From CAJCJE01 sp963818685 (GTDB lineage: Bacteria > Actinomycetota > Actinomycetes > Mycobacteriales > Pseudonocardiaceae): DNA of 64,000 nucleotides. Of this stretch, positions 1-7,349 are shown piece after piece (positions within the stretch are counted from its first letter, which is position 1; each line of letters starts with the position of its first letter). The stretch lies in NCBI GenBank assembly GCA_963818685.1, contig CAWFTJ010000002.1, positions 186,001 through 250,000 on the forward strand, in the 5' to 3' direction. A model generated the notes under the pieces. It did no database searches. It saw only the letters and a list, made by a program, of their open reading frames with translations, and was not told the origin of the DNA. A program made the position numbers and the translations under genes.

Positions 1-1543
1 CCGCAACATCGTCGAGTTCGAGCGGGACTATCCGCAGGCCCGCACGATCATGCTTGAGCAGAACTACCGCTCGACCCAGACCATCCTGTCCGCGGCGAAC
101 GCGGTCATCTCGCGCAACGCCGGCAGGCGCGACAAGCGGCTGTGGACCGAGTCCGGCGACGGCGACAAGATCGTCGGCTATGTCGGCGACAACGAGCACG
201 ACGAGGCCGCGTTCGTGGCCGCCGAGATCGACCGGCTTGTCGATGGCGGCGACGCGAACAACGCCGACATCGCGGTGTTCTACCGGACCAACAACCAGTC
301 CCGGGTTTTCGAGGAGATCTTCATTCGCCTCGGCCTGCCCTACAAGGTCGTCGGCGGCGTCCGGTTCTACGAACGGCGGGAAGTCCGTGACACCCTCGCC
401 TACCTGCGGGTGATCGCCAACCCGGCGGACACGGTGAGCCTGCGGCGGATCCTCAACGTGCCCAAGCGCGGCATCGGCGACCGGGCCGAGGCCGTGGTGT
501 CCACCTATGCCGAGCGCGAACGCATCCCGTTCATCGACGCGCTGCGCCTGGCCGCCGACGGCAGGGTCGAACTGCTCAACCCACGCTCCCGCAACGCCAT
601 CAGCGGCTTCATCGAGCTGCTCGACGGCCTGATCGAGTACGCGGCGTCCGGCGTCGAGGTCGGCGACATCGCCGAGACCGTGCTGGAACGGACCGGCTAC
701 CGGGGCGAACTGGAGGCCAGCGACGACCCGCAGGACGCGACCAGGGTGGAGAACCTGACCGAACTCGTCACCGTGGCAAGGGAGTTCACCGAGGGCCTCG
801 CGGTCGCGCCCGCGCTGGGCACCGACGCCCAGCCGATCGTGGAACCCGCCGACCCGCCGGACATCGACGGACCGGCGGAGGGCAGCCTCGAAGCGTTCCT
901 GGAGCGGGTCTCCCTGGTCGCCGACTCCGACTCGGTGCCGGACTCCGACGATGGCGTGGTCACCCTGATGACCCTGCACACCGCGAAGGGCCTTGAGTTC
1001 CCCGTGGTGTTCTGCACCGGCTGGGAGGACGGCATCTTCCCGCACATGCGCGCCCTCGGTGACCCGACCGAGCTCGCCGAGGAGCGGCGGCTCGCCTACG
1101 TCGGCATCACCAGGGCGAGGGAGCGGCTGTACCTGTCCAGGGCACTGGTGCGCTCGGCGTGGGGCCAGCCCATGACCAACCCGGCATCGCGGTTCCTCGA
1201 CGAGATTCCCGCCGACCTGATCGACTGGCGCCGGGTCGAACCGCGCAGGTCCGCGCCGAGCGCCCCGACCAGTTGGCGCCGCGGCTCTTCGGTGATCGGT
1301 TCAGACTCGGCTCAGGCCGGCCTCGCCGCGCGCGGCATGCGCACCACGAACTTCAAGGGCTGGCAGGACACTCCGGCCATGCGGCTCGATGTCGGCGACC
1401 GGGTCAGCCACGACAAGTACGGTCTCGGCACGGTCGTCGCGACCGACGGCGCCGGCCCGCGTGCCACCGCGACCATCGACTTCGGCACGTCCGGAACGGT
1501 GCGGCTGATGCTGATCGGCAGCGTCCCGATGACCAAACTCTGA
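1..1543 (+). CDS. pcrA: ATP-dependent DNA helicase PcrA/UvrD, C-terminal part (5' end outside window)
   Basis: Superfamily 1A 3'-5' DNA helicase used in nucleotide excision repair and in removing proteins from DNA. The reading frame is already open at base 2, so the N-terminal Walker A part lies upstream of the window. Helicase motif IV (LEQNYRST) lies near the start. Motif V (TLMTLHTAKGLEFP) and motif VI (RRLAYVGITRARERL) lie around 965-1140. The last 50 residues (GDRVSHDKYGLGTVV onward) form the Tudor-like tail typical of actinobacterial PcrA, which is expected to contact RNA polymerase. The stop at 1541-1543 is followed at once by a hairpin terminator. Family assignment is secure; PcrA versus UvrD is decided by the Tudor tail. 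Confidence 0.95.
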   Translation, partial: RNIVEFERDYPQARTIMLEQNYRSTQTILSAANAVISRNAGRRDKRLWTESGDGDKIVGYVGDNEHDEAAFVAAEIDRLVDGGDANNADIAVFYRTNNQSRVFEEIFIRLGLPYKVVGGVRFYERREVRDTLAYLRVIANPADTVSLRRILNVPKRGIGDRAEAVVSTYAERERIPFIDALRLAADGRVELLNPRSRNAISGFIELLDGLIEYAASGVEVGDIAETVLERTGYRGELEASDDPQDATRVENLTELVTVAREFTEGLAVAPALGTDAQPIVEPADPPDIDGPAEGSLEAFLERVSLVADSDSVPDSDDGVVTLMTLHTAKGLEFPVVFCTGWEDGIFPHMRALGDPTELAEERRLAYVGITRARERLYLSRALVRSAWGQPMTNPASRFLDEIPADLIDWRRVEPRRSAPSAPTSWRRGSSVIGSDSAQAGLAARGMRTTNFKGWQDTPAMRLDVGDRVSHDKYGLGTVVATDGAGPRATATIDFGTSGTVRLMLIGSVPMTKL

Positions 1544-1557
1544 CCCCGGAACCATTC

Positions 1558-1588
1558 AAGGGGTCCGGTCCGCGACCGGGCCCCTTTT
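1558..1588 (+). terminator. Intrinsic terminator after pcrA
   Basis: A stem of AAGGGGTCCGGTC and GACCGGGCCCCTT (one G-T wobble) with a 3-base loop, followed by TTTT, begins 15 bases after the pcrA stop. Confidence 0.85.
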
Positions 1589-1660
1589 CGTTGCCATGCA
1601 ACAGATTTCTGCGAAGCTCATCCGATCGAGTGATCGATTTCGCCTCCGCGATGCGGTTAA

Positions 1661-1688
1661 CTTGACTCGAACACCAGTTCGAATCAAG
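1661..1688 (+). promoter_or_regulatory. LexA-type SOS operator within a promoter
   Basis: Two 12-base arms, CTTGACTCGAAC and GTTCGAATCAAG, flank ACCA and match as an inverted repeat with one mismatch. The core CGAAC-N4-GTTCG is the actinobacterial/Bacillus LexA consensus. A -35-like TTGACT (1662-1667) lies in the left arm, and a weak -10 (CAAGAT, 1685-1690) follows at 17-base spacing, so bound LexA would block the promoter. The same TTGACT plus SOS-box arrangement occurs before imuA at 15657-15690. What it controls is unclear: the next start with a good ribosome site is the ATG at 1734. Confidence 0.7.
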
Positions 1689-1695
1689 ATCTCCG

Positions 1696-1920
1696 TGTCG
1701 AGCACCGATGTCGAGCACCGAAGGAGAGAAGTCATGTCCATGCCCAACCCTCGCGTGACCATCCGCAGACTGTCCGCCCTACGGGTGGCAGCCGCGCCCG
1801 CACCGTCCACAAGAAACGATCCACCCCGCGCTCACCGCTCCCACGCGGCCAGCGGCACGTCGATATGGTCCAGCGGCACGTCGATATGGCTCAGCCCAGC
1901 CAACCTCAGCCCAGCCAACC
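1696..1920 (+). repeat. Three short tandem duplications
   Basis: Three different units are each duplicated head to tail: TGTCGAGCACCGA (1696-1708, 1709-1721), a 21-base unit containing AGCGGCACGTCGATATGG (1850-1870, 1871-1891), and TCAGCCCAGCCAACC (1891-1905, 1906-1920). The last two are multiples of three bases and keep the frame that starts at 1734. Confidence 0.8.
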
Positions 1921-1955
1921 TCGGTCCACCCGAGCGCGCCTGCGCTGCCGCCGGC
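1734..1955 (+). other. Possible SOS-controlled short ORF, unrecognised
   Basis: An ATG at 1734 sits behind a strong ribosome site (AAGGAGAGAAG) and 46 bases below the LexA-type operator. The predicted peptide begins MSMPNPRVTIRRLSALRVAA and resembles nothing I know. The frame has no stop until 2906, deep in antisense to the M23 gene, so the open stretch beyond about 1955 is probably a shadow of that gene. This could be a real short gene spoiled by an indel, a decayed gene, or the 5' end of an antisense transcript. The extent given is only the part not overlapping the M23 gene. Confidence 0.25.
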
Positions 1956-2738
1956 TCAGCCGGCTTCGCTGCCGAGCGAGATCCCACGCGTGCTCAGCCA
2001 CTGCACCGGATCGATCTTGGTGCCGTTCGGCTCCCAGACCTCGAAGTGCAGGGTGTAGCCGTTGGAGAAGCCCCGGTCGCCCATCCCGGCGATCTGGGTG
2101 CCGGCGACCACGTGCTGCCCGACCTGCACCGAGTAGTCGTTGACCCGCGCGTAGACCAGCGTGGTGCCGTCGGAGAGCTTTTCCTTGACCCACAGGCCGA
2201 ATCCGCTCGTGGGCCCGGCCGCGGTGATCACGCCGTCAGCCGCGGCGTAGATGGGCGCGTCCTTCTTGCCCTGGATCTCGATGCCGTAGTGCAGCGTGCC
2301 GTACTGCCCGCCGAAGGTGGAGATCACCGGCCCGTCCGCGGGCTTGGCGAAGGTGACGGCGTCGACGTTCTGCGCGTTGGTGCCGGCGCCGGTGGTCACC
2401 TGCTGGCTCGCGGCAAGCTGCGCGGCCACTTCCGACTGGTCGACCGTCCTTGCCATCGGCTGGACTTCCAGCGCCTGCTGGTTGTCGGCGGCCGAACCGA
2501 GCAGGGCGACGGTGCCGCCTGGGTCGGTGGTCGGCGGCGTCTCGTGGTGCGGCAGCTTGGGGAGCAGCGACTGTCCAGCGCTGGCCGCCGCGACCGCGCC
2601 GATGGCGACGGCAGCCATGACCATTCGGCCGCGCAGAGCAGGCGGCTGCGCGCGTCGCGAAGCCCGCCGAGACGGTTCCAGCGGATCTTCGAGCGCGGTG
2701 GACGAGTCTTGGCCGCCGGGATAGCGGTAGGGCGCCAA
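1956..2738 (-). CDS. Membrane-anchored M23 (LytM-like) protein with degenerate active site
   Basis: A 260-aa protein with a cytoplasmic arginine-rich N-terminus, one membrane segment (about residues 39-55), a linker and a C-terminal M23/LytM domain (about 130-250) outside the cell. The start is a TTG at 2738, chosen because AGGAAAGGA lies just upstream; the frame also continues further 5'. Zinc-site residues are H150, E154 (normally Asp, in HYGIE) and H231. The two catalytic histidines of active LytM enzymes are replaced: YAH is YAR (R198) and HLH is TLH (T229). By analogy with EnvC/NlpD-type degenerate LytM proteins it may bind or activate a peptidoglycan hydrolase instead of cutting. It is convergent with pcrA. 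Confidence 0.85.
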   Translation of the reverse strand: MAPYRYPGGQDSSTALEDPLEPSRRASRRAQPPALRGRMVMAAVAIGAVAAASAGQSLLPKLPHHETPPTTDPGGTVALLGSAADNQQALEVQPMARTVDQSEVAAQLAASQQVTTGAGTNAQNVDAVTFAKPADGPVISTFGGQYGTLHYGIEIQGKKDAPIYAAADGVITAAGPTSGFGLWVKEKLSDGTTLVYARVNDYSVQVGQHVVAGTQIAGMGDRGFSNGYTLHFEVWEPNGTKIDPVQWLSTRGISLGSEAG

Positions 2739-2878
2739 AGCCAGTCCTTTCCTCGCGAGTCCTCGTTGTCCAGGTCGTCTCGTCCACGTCACGGTGGGGG
2801 CCGGGCGGCTCTCGGGTTGGGCCGGGCCGCCGCGTCCGATCAGGTGCGCACGTACTGTCGGTGTCCTCGCAAACGCAA

Positions 2879-2939
2879 AGTAACCGACGTTGTGCTCTCT
2901 CTGTGACCGGACCGTGACTGTGAACTCGGGGACAGTAAC
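2879..2939 (-). promoter_or_regulatory. GTGAC/GTAAC repeat cluster upstream of the M23 gene
   Basis: The plus strand shows TGTGAC, CGTGAC and TGTGAAC in a row at 2902-2925, flanked by GTAAC at about 2880 and 2935. Clusters of GTCAC/GTTAC repeats are typical of MtrA-type response-regulator sites upstream of actinobacterial cell-wall hydrolase genes. Assignment to MtrA is inference. Confidence 0.35.
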
Positions 2940-3147
2940 GAAACCGTGTGGTTCTCGGCAACAGTTGGTCGATCTTCGGCGAGTTACGAGTCGATGTCCC
3001 GCGTTTCGCTGTCGTTAAACGGCTTCGGGCGATCGGAACCAAGATCGTGGTCGCTGATCAGCCTTGACTCGTCGTCCGAGATCAACTGGCCAAATCGTCA
3101 TGGAGGTCGGTCACAACGCCCAAAGGTAGCCCGTTGGGCCAGAAGAG

Positions 3148-3163
3148 TGTGAGTTAGCTCACT
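3148..3163. promoter_or_regulatory. CRP/FNR-family binding site (TGTGA-N6-TCACT)
   Basis: TGTGA-GTTAGC-TCACT is a near-perfect CRP-type dyad. The 16 bases are identical to the core of the E. coli lac CRP site, although the flanks differ. It lies 287 bases before the preferred start of the membrane protein. Confidence 0.55.
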
Positions 3164-3449
3164 AGGAAATAACGAGTAGCAAACCGCCCACATCGCGGGA
3201 GAGGAGGACGGCGTCTGGCTGGCGACACTGACCGATCAACCAGTGACAACTGAATACGAGCCCAGGGCATTCGAGCCACAACGTCCCCAGACGGTTCCGG
3301 ACACCGAACCGCTTCCGATGCCAGCAGGCCATATCAGGCACATACCAGGACCATTGTCCGGATCTGCCCATGGTGACCGGCCGGTTGGCGGCGACCTTGC
3401 TAGCGTCGGTCAGGTGATTTCGCGGACCCCATCTTCACGAGGTCGCTCG

Positions 3450-5228
3450 ATGGATGGCGAACAAGGCGCATCCGGTAGCGGTGGCGCAGGCGCAGGCGTG
3501 TTCGGGCGACCGGTGATTCCCGCACGGCTGTGGGAAGCGCTCGTCGTCGCGACGATCGGCGGTCTGCTGACCTCGATCGGGTCGTTGTTGCCGGTGAGCA
3601 GTCCGGCGGCGTCGGCGGGGTTCTCGTCCGGTCCGCTGCTGTTCGTCCTCGGCGTGCTGCCGGTGGCGGTCGCGATCGGGTTCGCCGCGTTCGGTCGTCC
3701 GCTGGCCGCCGGTGGTGCGTTGATCGCCGCCGCGATCTTCGCTCCGGGCCGGTTGGCCATGGACCTCCAGTTCGTCGTGGACGCGAAGCTGGCCGAACGT
3801 CCCGAACTGCTGGTGCCCAACACCACGTCCAGCACGCTGCACGCCGGTGTCGGTGTATGGCTGCTGCTCGCCGGGCAGCTGGTCACGCTCATCGCGGGCG
3901 TGCTGATGGCCGGACAGGGCGTGGAACGCTCGGACGACTCGGACCGGCCCGCGTCCCGTGCGCCGCTGTTCGTCGCGCTGTGCGTCGGTGTGCTCGGCGC
4001 GGTCGGCCTGCTCGCGGCGCCGTTCCACTCAAGCAACCCGGAGATGCTTGAGCCGGATCTCTGGAGCGGTCCGCTGTGGCCGTTGGTCGGCGGGCTGCTG
4101 CTGGCCGCGGCGGTGCCGCTGGTGGCGACGGTCGCGGTGACCACCACCGATCCGGAGCTGACGCCGGGTTGGCTGTTCGGCGGTGCGGCGTCGCTGGTCG
4201 CGCTGGCTCTGCCGCCGTTGGTGGCCGGCATGGCGGTGCCGGGCTTGCACGACGCGGTCGGTCCGTACCTGGCGTTGGTCGCGGCGCTGGCCATGCTCGT
4301 GCTGATCGTGTTCGCGGTGCGCTCCGCCGAGCGCGGGAACGTCGAGGGCGGGAACAGCGAGGGCGTGGCAACGCCGGAACTGCCTGGCGCGGCACGGCTG
4401 CACCTGACCATGGCCGTTCTCGGGCTGGTTTCCGCGATCTCGGCGCTGCTCGGCTCGGTGACCGACGCCTTCGTGCTCCCGGCGGGCTTGGCCCAGCCGA
4501 CCAACTACGCCGAGCGGGGCCTGCTGCCGACCGCGATCATCGTCGGCCTGCTCAGCCTGGCCATGTTCGGCCGGGCCTTGGCACCGTCGCTGCGTCCCGT
4601 GTTGGCGGTCGCGCTCGCTGCGGTGCCGCTGGCGGGTGCCGAGGCGCTGGACGCCGCGTTCGGCGGGGCCGGGATCGACGGCGTGAGCCTGGGGCCCGCA
4701 GGCTGGTTCACCGGCCTGGCGCTGCTCGCTGCCGCTGTCGCGGCGATCTGCGCCGCGTTCGCGGGTGGGGCCGAACGTGACGACGTTGACCTGACCTCGG
4801 TGTCGACCCAGCCGAGCGTGCTGGTGCCGTCGGTGCTGGGCGTGCTGCTTGCGGTGGGCGCGTTCGGCCTGCCGATCCTGCGTGCGGACGGCTACGCCGA
4901 AGCGGGCATCGTGACGAACTTCCAGGTCACGTCGTGGGGCCTGCTGGTCGCGATGATCACGGTGATCATCGCCGGCTTGGTCGCGCCGCGCTGCCGGCCG
5001 GCTCGGGCAGCGGGCCTGCTGATCGGGGCGGCGGCGGTGCTGCTGGTGCGGGTGTTGGAGTTTCCGCTCACCAGCGGTCGGGTGGCGCGCCCGTCGGTCG
5101 GGCTCGGCACGTGGTTCGCGCTCGCCGCGTTGGTCGTGCTGCTTGTCGCGGCAGGCGCTGCCATGGCTGTGGCGCTGCGCCGGTCCACCAACCCGGTCGC
5201 CCGCGCGCGGTCGGCGACGCACCGCTGA
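3450..5228 (+). CDS. Large multi-spanning membrane protein, function unknown
   Basis: A 592-aa hydrophobic protein with about a dozen predicted membrane segments rich in Ala, Leu, Val and Gly, a Gly/Ser-rich N-terminus (GASGSGGAGAG) and a short basic C-terminus. I see no catalytic motif or transporter signature. The ATG at 3450 is preferred because CGAGG lies 7 bases before it and typical G/C third-position use begins here. A GTG at 3243 in the same frame would add 69 residues but has poor codon use and no nearby ribosome site. It stands alone between the M23 gene and the B12-binding protein gene. A CRP-type site lies upstream. Confidence 0.75.
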   Translation: MDGEQGASGSGGAGAGVFGRPVIPARLWEALVVATIGGLLTSIGSLLPVSSPAASAGFSSGPLLFVLGVLPVAVAIGFAAFGRPLAAGGALIAAAIFAPGRLAMDLQFVVDAKLAERPELLVPNTTSSTLHAGVGVWLLLAGQLVTLIAGVLMAGQGVERSDDSDRPASRAPLFVALCVGVLGAVGLLAAPFHSSNPEMLEPDLWSGPLWPLVGGLLLAAAVPLVATVAVTTTDPELTPGWLFGGAASLVALALPPLVAGMAVPGLHDAVGPYLALVAALAMLVLIVFAVRSAERGNVEGGNSEGVATPELPGAARLHLTMAVLGLVSAISALLGSVTDAFVLPAGLAQPTNYAERGLLPTAIIVGLLSLAMFGRALAPSLRPVLAVALAAVPLAGAEALDAAFGGAGIDGVSLGPAGWFTGLALLAAAVAAICAAFAGGAERDDVDLTSVSTQPSVLVPSVLGVLLAVGAFGLPILRADGYAEAGIVTNFQVTSWGLLVAMITVIIAGLVAPRCRPARAAGLLIGAAAVLLVRVLEFPLTSGRVARPSVGLGTWFALAALVVLLVAAGAAMAVALRRSTNPVARARSATHR

Positions 5229-5405
5229 ATCCGGCCGCTACCTGCTGAATCGAAACCGTGTCATTCGTTCCCCCGATCGAGGGCAACGAACGGGACGGAG
5301 GTCACACGCGCACGGGACAGTGGGAGAAGCCTGGTCGGGATGGCCTACCGTTGCGTTCGCGGTCCTCGAAGCAATCCCTCGACGACGAGGGGGAGGAGTA
5401 GAGCC

Positions 5406-5888
5406 ATGGTGGGTCAGACCTCAGGCAGTGGCCCGCGCGGCCGGGGCCCTCGGATCAGAGTGGTGATGGCCAAGCCGGGTCTTGACGGACACGATCGCGG
5501 GGTCAAGGTCGTCGCGCGGGCGCTGCGCGATGCCGGTGTCGAGGTCGTCTACACCGGGCTGCACCAGACTCCCGAACAGATCGTGGATACCGCGCTGCAG
5601 GAGGACGCCGACGCGATCGGCCTTTCCGTGCTTTCCGGCGCGCACATGACACTGTTCGGCCGGGTCGTCGAATTACTCGCCGAACAGGGCGCGGACGACG
5701 TCGTCGTGTTCGGCGGCGGCATCATTCCGGACGAGGACATTCCGAAACTCAAGGCGCTCGGCGTCGCCAGGGTGTTCACGCCGGGTGCGACCACTCAGGA
5801 AATCGTGGCATGGGTGCACGGCCATTTCGGTGCGCCCGAGCGGGAAGCGAACGGCCAGTCCACCGTGGACAGTGCGGCCGATGCGTGA
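5406..5888 (+). CDS. Stand-alone cobalamin (B12)-binding domain protein
   Basis: A 160-aa protein equivalent to the C-terminal B12-binding domain of methylmalonyl-CoA mutase-type enzymes. The base-off signature is complete: D27-G-H29-D-R-G32, then SVLSGAH, then VVFGGG. The ATG at 5406 follows GGGGGAGGAG. No catalytic TIM-barrel subunit is encoded nearby, so it must pair with a subunit encoded elsewhere or act as a B12 carrier or sensor. Its place just before sucCD fits propionate/methylmalonyl-CoA metabolism, since that route yields succinyl-CoA. The link is inference from position. Confidence 0.9.
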   Translation: MVGQTSGSGPRGRGPRIRVVMAKPGLDGHDRGVKVVARALRDAGVEVVYTGLHQTPEQIVDTALQEDADAIGLSVLSGAHMTLFGRVVELLAEQGADDVVVFGGGIIPDEDIPKLKALGVARVFTPGATTQEIVAWVHGHFGAPEREANGQSTVDSAADA

Positions 5889-5948
5889 TGATCGAAGAAA
5901 CAACAGCAATGCCAGTAATCAGCGCCAGTAGCCAGCATCGCGGCGTTC

Positions 5949-5986
5949 GGTGAGCGAACTCACCACGGTGAGTGACCGAGTTCACC
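5949..5986. promoter_or_regulatory. Tandem CRP-type dyads upstream of sucC
   Basis: Site A, GGTGA-GCGAAC-TCACC (5949-5964), and site B, AGTGA-CCGAGT-TCACC (5971-5986), both fit (N)GTGA-N6-TCAC(N). Their centres are 22 bp apart, two helical turns, so two dimers would bind on one face. They lie 166-203 bases before the sucC start. The same 22-bp spacing is found upstream of fbiC. Confidence 0.55.
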
Positions 5987-6151
5987 GATGGCCGTAGCCC
6001 TAGCGTCCACGCAGGTCGATAGGGTCGGGCCGGTCGACCGCAGTCCCTCGGGCGGCCGCCGTGCCGAACACCAGTCGCAACACATCGTTCGTGTGGTGCT
6101 CGCGAGGTGACGTCGTTGATCGAAGTGAGCACGTAGTCAAGGAGACTCTGA

Positions 6152-7333
6152 GTGGACCTGTACGAGTACCAGGCGAAGGACCTCTTCGCCGCGCATGGCG
6201 TGCCGGTGTTGCCGGGCCAGGTGGTGGAAACCGCGGACGCGGCACGAGCGGCGGCCGAGAGCATCGGCGGCGCGGTGGTGGTGAAGGCTCAGGTGAAGAC
6301 CGGGGGCCGGGGCAAGGCCGGTGGCGTGAAACTGGCCGCCACTCCCGAGGAAGCCGGCGAGAAGGCCGGGGCGATTCTCGGGATGGACATCAAGGGACAC
6401 ACCGTGCGCCGGGTGTTGATCACCGAGGCCAGTGACATCGCGCAGGAGTACTACTTCTCCTTCCTGCTCGATCGCGCCAACCGCACCTTCCTGGCCATGG
6501 CCAGCTTCGAGGGCGGCATGGAGATCGAGCAGCTCGCCGTCGAGCGCCCTGACGCGCTGGCCCGGATCCCGATCAACCCGCTCACCGGGGTGGACGCGGC
6601 GAAGGCCGCGGAGATCGTGGCGGCGGCGAAGTTCCCGCCCGAGGTCGCCGAGCAGGTCGCCGAGGTGGCGGTCAAGCTGTGGGAGACGTTCGTGGCCGAG
6701 GACGCGACCCTGGTCGAGGTCAACCCGCTGGTCCGCGATCCGCAGGACCGGGTGATCGCGTTGGACGGCAAGGTCACGCTGGATGACAACGCCGCGTTCC
6801 GCCACCCCGGCCACGCCGAGTTGGTTGATGTGGCCGCGGAAGACCCGCTGGAGGCGGCGGCCAAGGCCAAGCAGCTGAACTACGTGAAGCTGGATGGTCA
6901 GGTCGGCATCATCGGCAACGGTGCGGGTTTGGTGATGTCCACCCTGGACGTGGTCGCCTATGCCGGGGAGAAGCACGCGGGGGTGCGGCCGGCGAACTTC
7001 CTGGACATCGGCGGCGGTGCGTCGGCCGAGGTGATGGCCAACGGCCTGGAGATCATTCTGGGTGATTCGGACGTGCGCAGCGTGTTCGTGAACGTGTTCG
7101 GCGGGATCACCGCCTGTGACGCGGTCGCGAACGGGATCGTGCAGGCGTTCGCGTTGTTGCAGGGTCGGGGCGAGCCGGTGACCAAGCCGATCGTGGTGCG
7201 GTTGGACGGGAACAACGCCGAGGAGGGCCGTCGGATCCTCACCGACGCGGCCCTGCCGGGGTTGGTGCAGGTGGACACGATGGACTCCGCGGCCGACCGG
7301 GCCGCGGAACTGGCCGCCGTCGCGGGCGTGTGA
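6152..7333 (+). CDS. sucC: Succinyl-CoA ligase, beta subunit
   Basis: A 393-aa protein of the usual family length. With SucD it interconverts succinyl-CoA and succinate plus CoA, coupled to ATP or GTP, in the TCA cycle. It begins MDLYEYQAKDLFAAHGVPVL, the family's ATP-grasp start. VKAQVKTGGRGKAGGVK (nucleotide binding) follows, and FLDIGGGASAE and NIFGGI-like VNVFGGITACD lie in the C-terminal CoA-ligase half. The GTG start at 6152 follows AAGGAGA. It lies 16 bases upstream of sucD, so the two are co-transcribed. The tandem CRP-type dyads lie upstream. Confidence 0.98.
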   Translation: MDLYEYQAKDLFAAHGVPVLPGQVVETADAARAAAESIGGAVVVKAQVKTGGRGKAGGVKLAATPEEAGEKAGAILGMDIKGHTVRRVLITEASDIAQEYYFSFLLDRANRTFLAMASFEGGMEIEQLAVERPDALARIPINPLTGVDAAKAAEIVAAAKFPPEVAEQVAEVAVKLWETFVAEDATLVEVNPLVRDPQDRVIALDGKVTLDDNAAFRHPGHAELVDVAAEDPLEAAAKAKQLNYVKLDGQVGIIGNGAGLVMSTLDVVAYAGEKHAGVRPANFLDIGGGASAEVMANGLEIILGDSDVRSVFVNVFGGITACDAVANGIVQAFALLQGRGEPVTKPIVVRLDGNNAEEGRRILTDAALPGLVQVDTMDSAADRAAELAAVAGV

Positions 7334-7349
7334 AGGACTGAGAAGAATC

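Larger units (their letters stand above)
2739..3449. other. Long divergent intergenic region
   Basis: This is the 5' region of two divergent genes. It holds GTGAC-type direct repeats (2880-2940), a CRP-type dyad (3148-3163) and an AT-richer stretch after it (GGAAATAACGAG). From 3243 the downstream frame is open with a GTG start, but third positions there are mixed and no ribosome site is close, so I treat it as leader sequence. No riboswitch was recognised. Confidence 0.5.

Noticed and set aside
1675..1690. tRNA-like T-loop sequence GTTCGAATC
   Set aside because: No T-stem or acceptor stem can be formed around it; the bases are part of the LexA-type dyad.
1956..2906. Plus-strand frame continuing from 1734 across the M23 gene
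   Set aside because: The minus strand has clear M23 homology and a ribosome site; the plus frame here is only its shadow.
2739..3000. Possible c-di-AMP (ydaO) riboswitch before the M23 gene
   Set aside because: Such riboswitches precede cell-wall hydrolase genes in actinobacteria, but the conserved core sequences are not present here.
3243..3449. 69-residue N-terminal extension of the large membrane protein from a GTG at 3243
   Set aside because: Third codon positions are not G/C-biased and no ribosome site is near; the ATG at 3450 is better placed, though the extension cannot be excluded.
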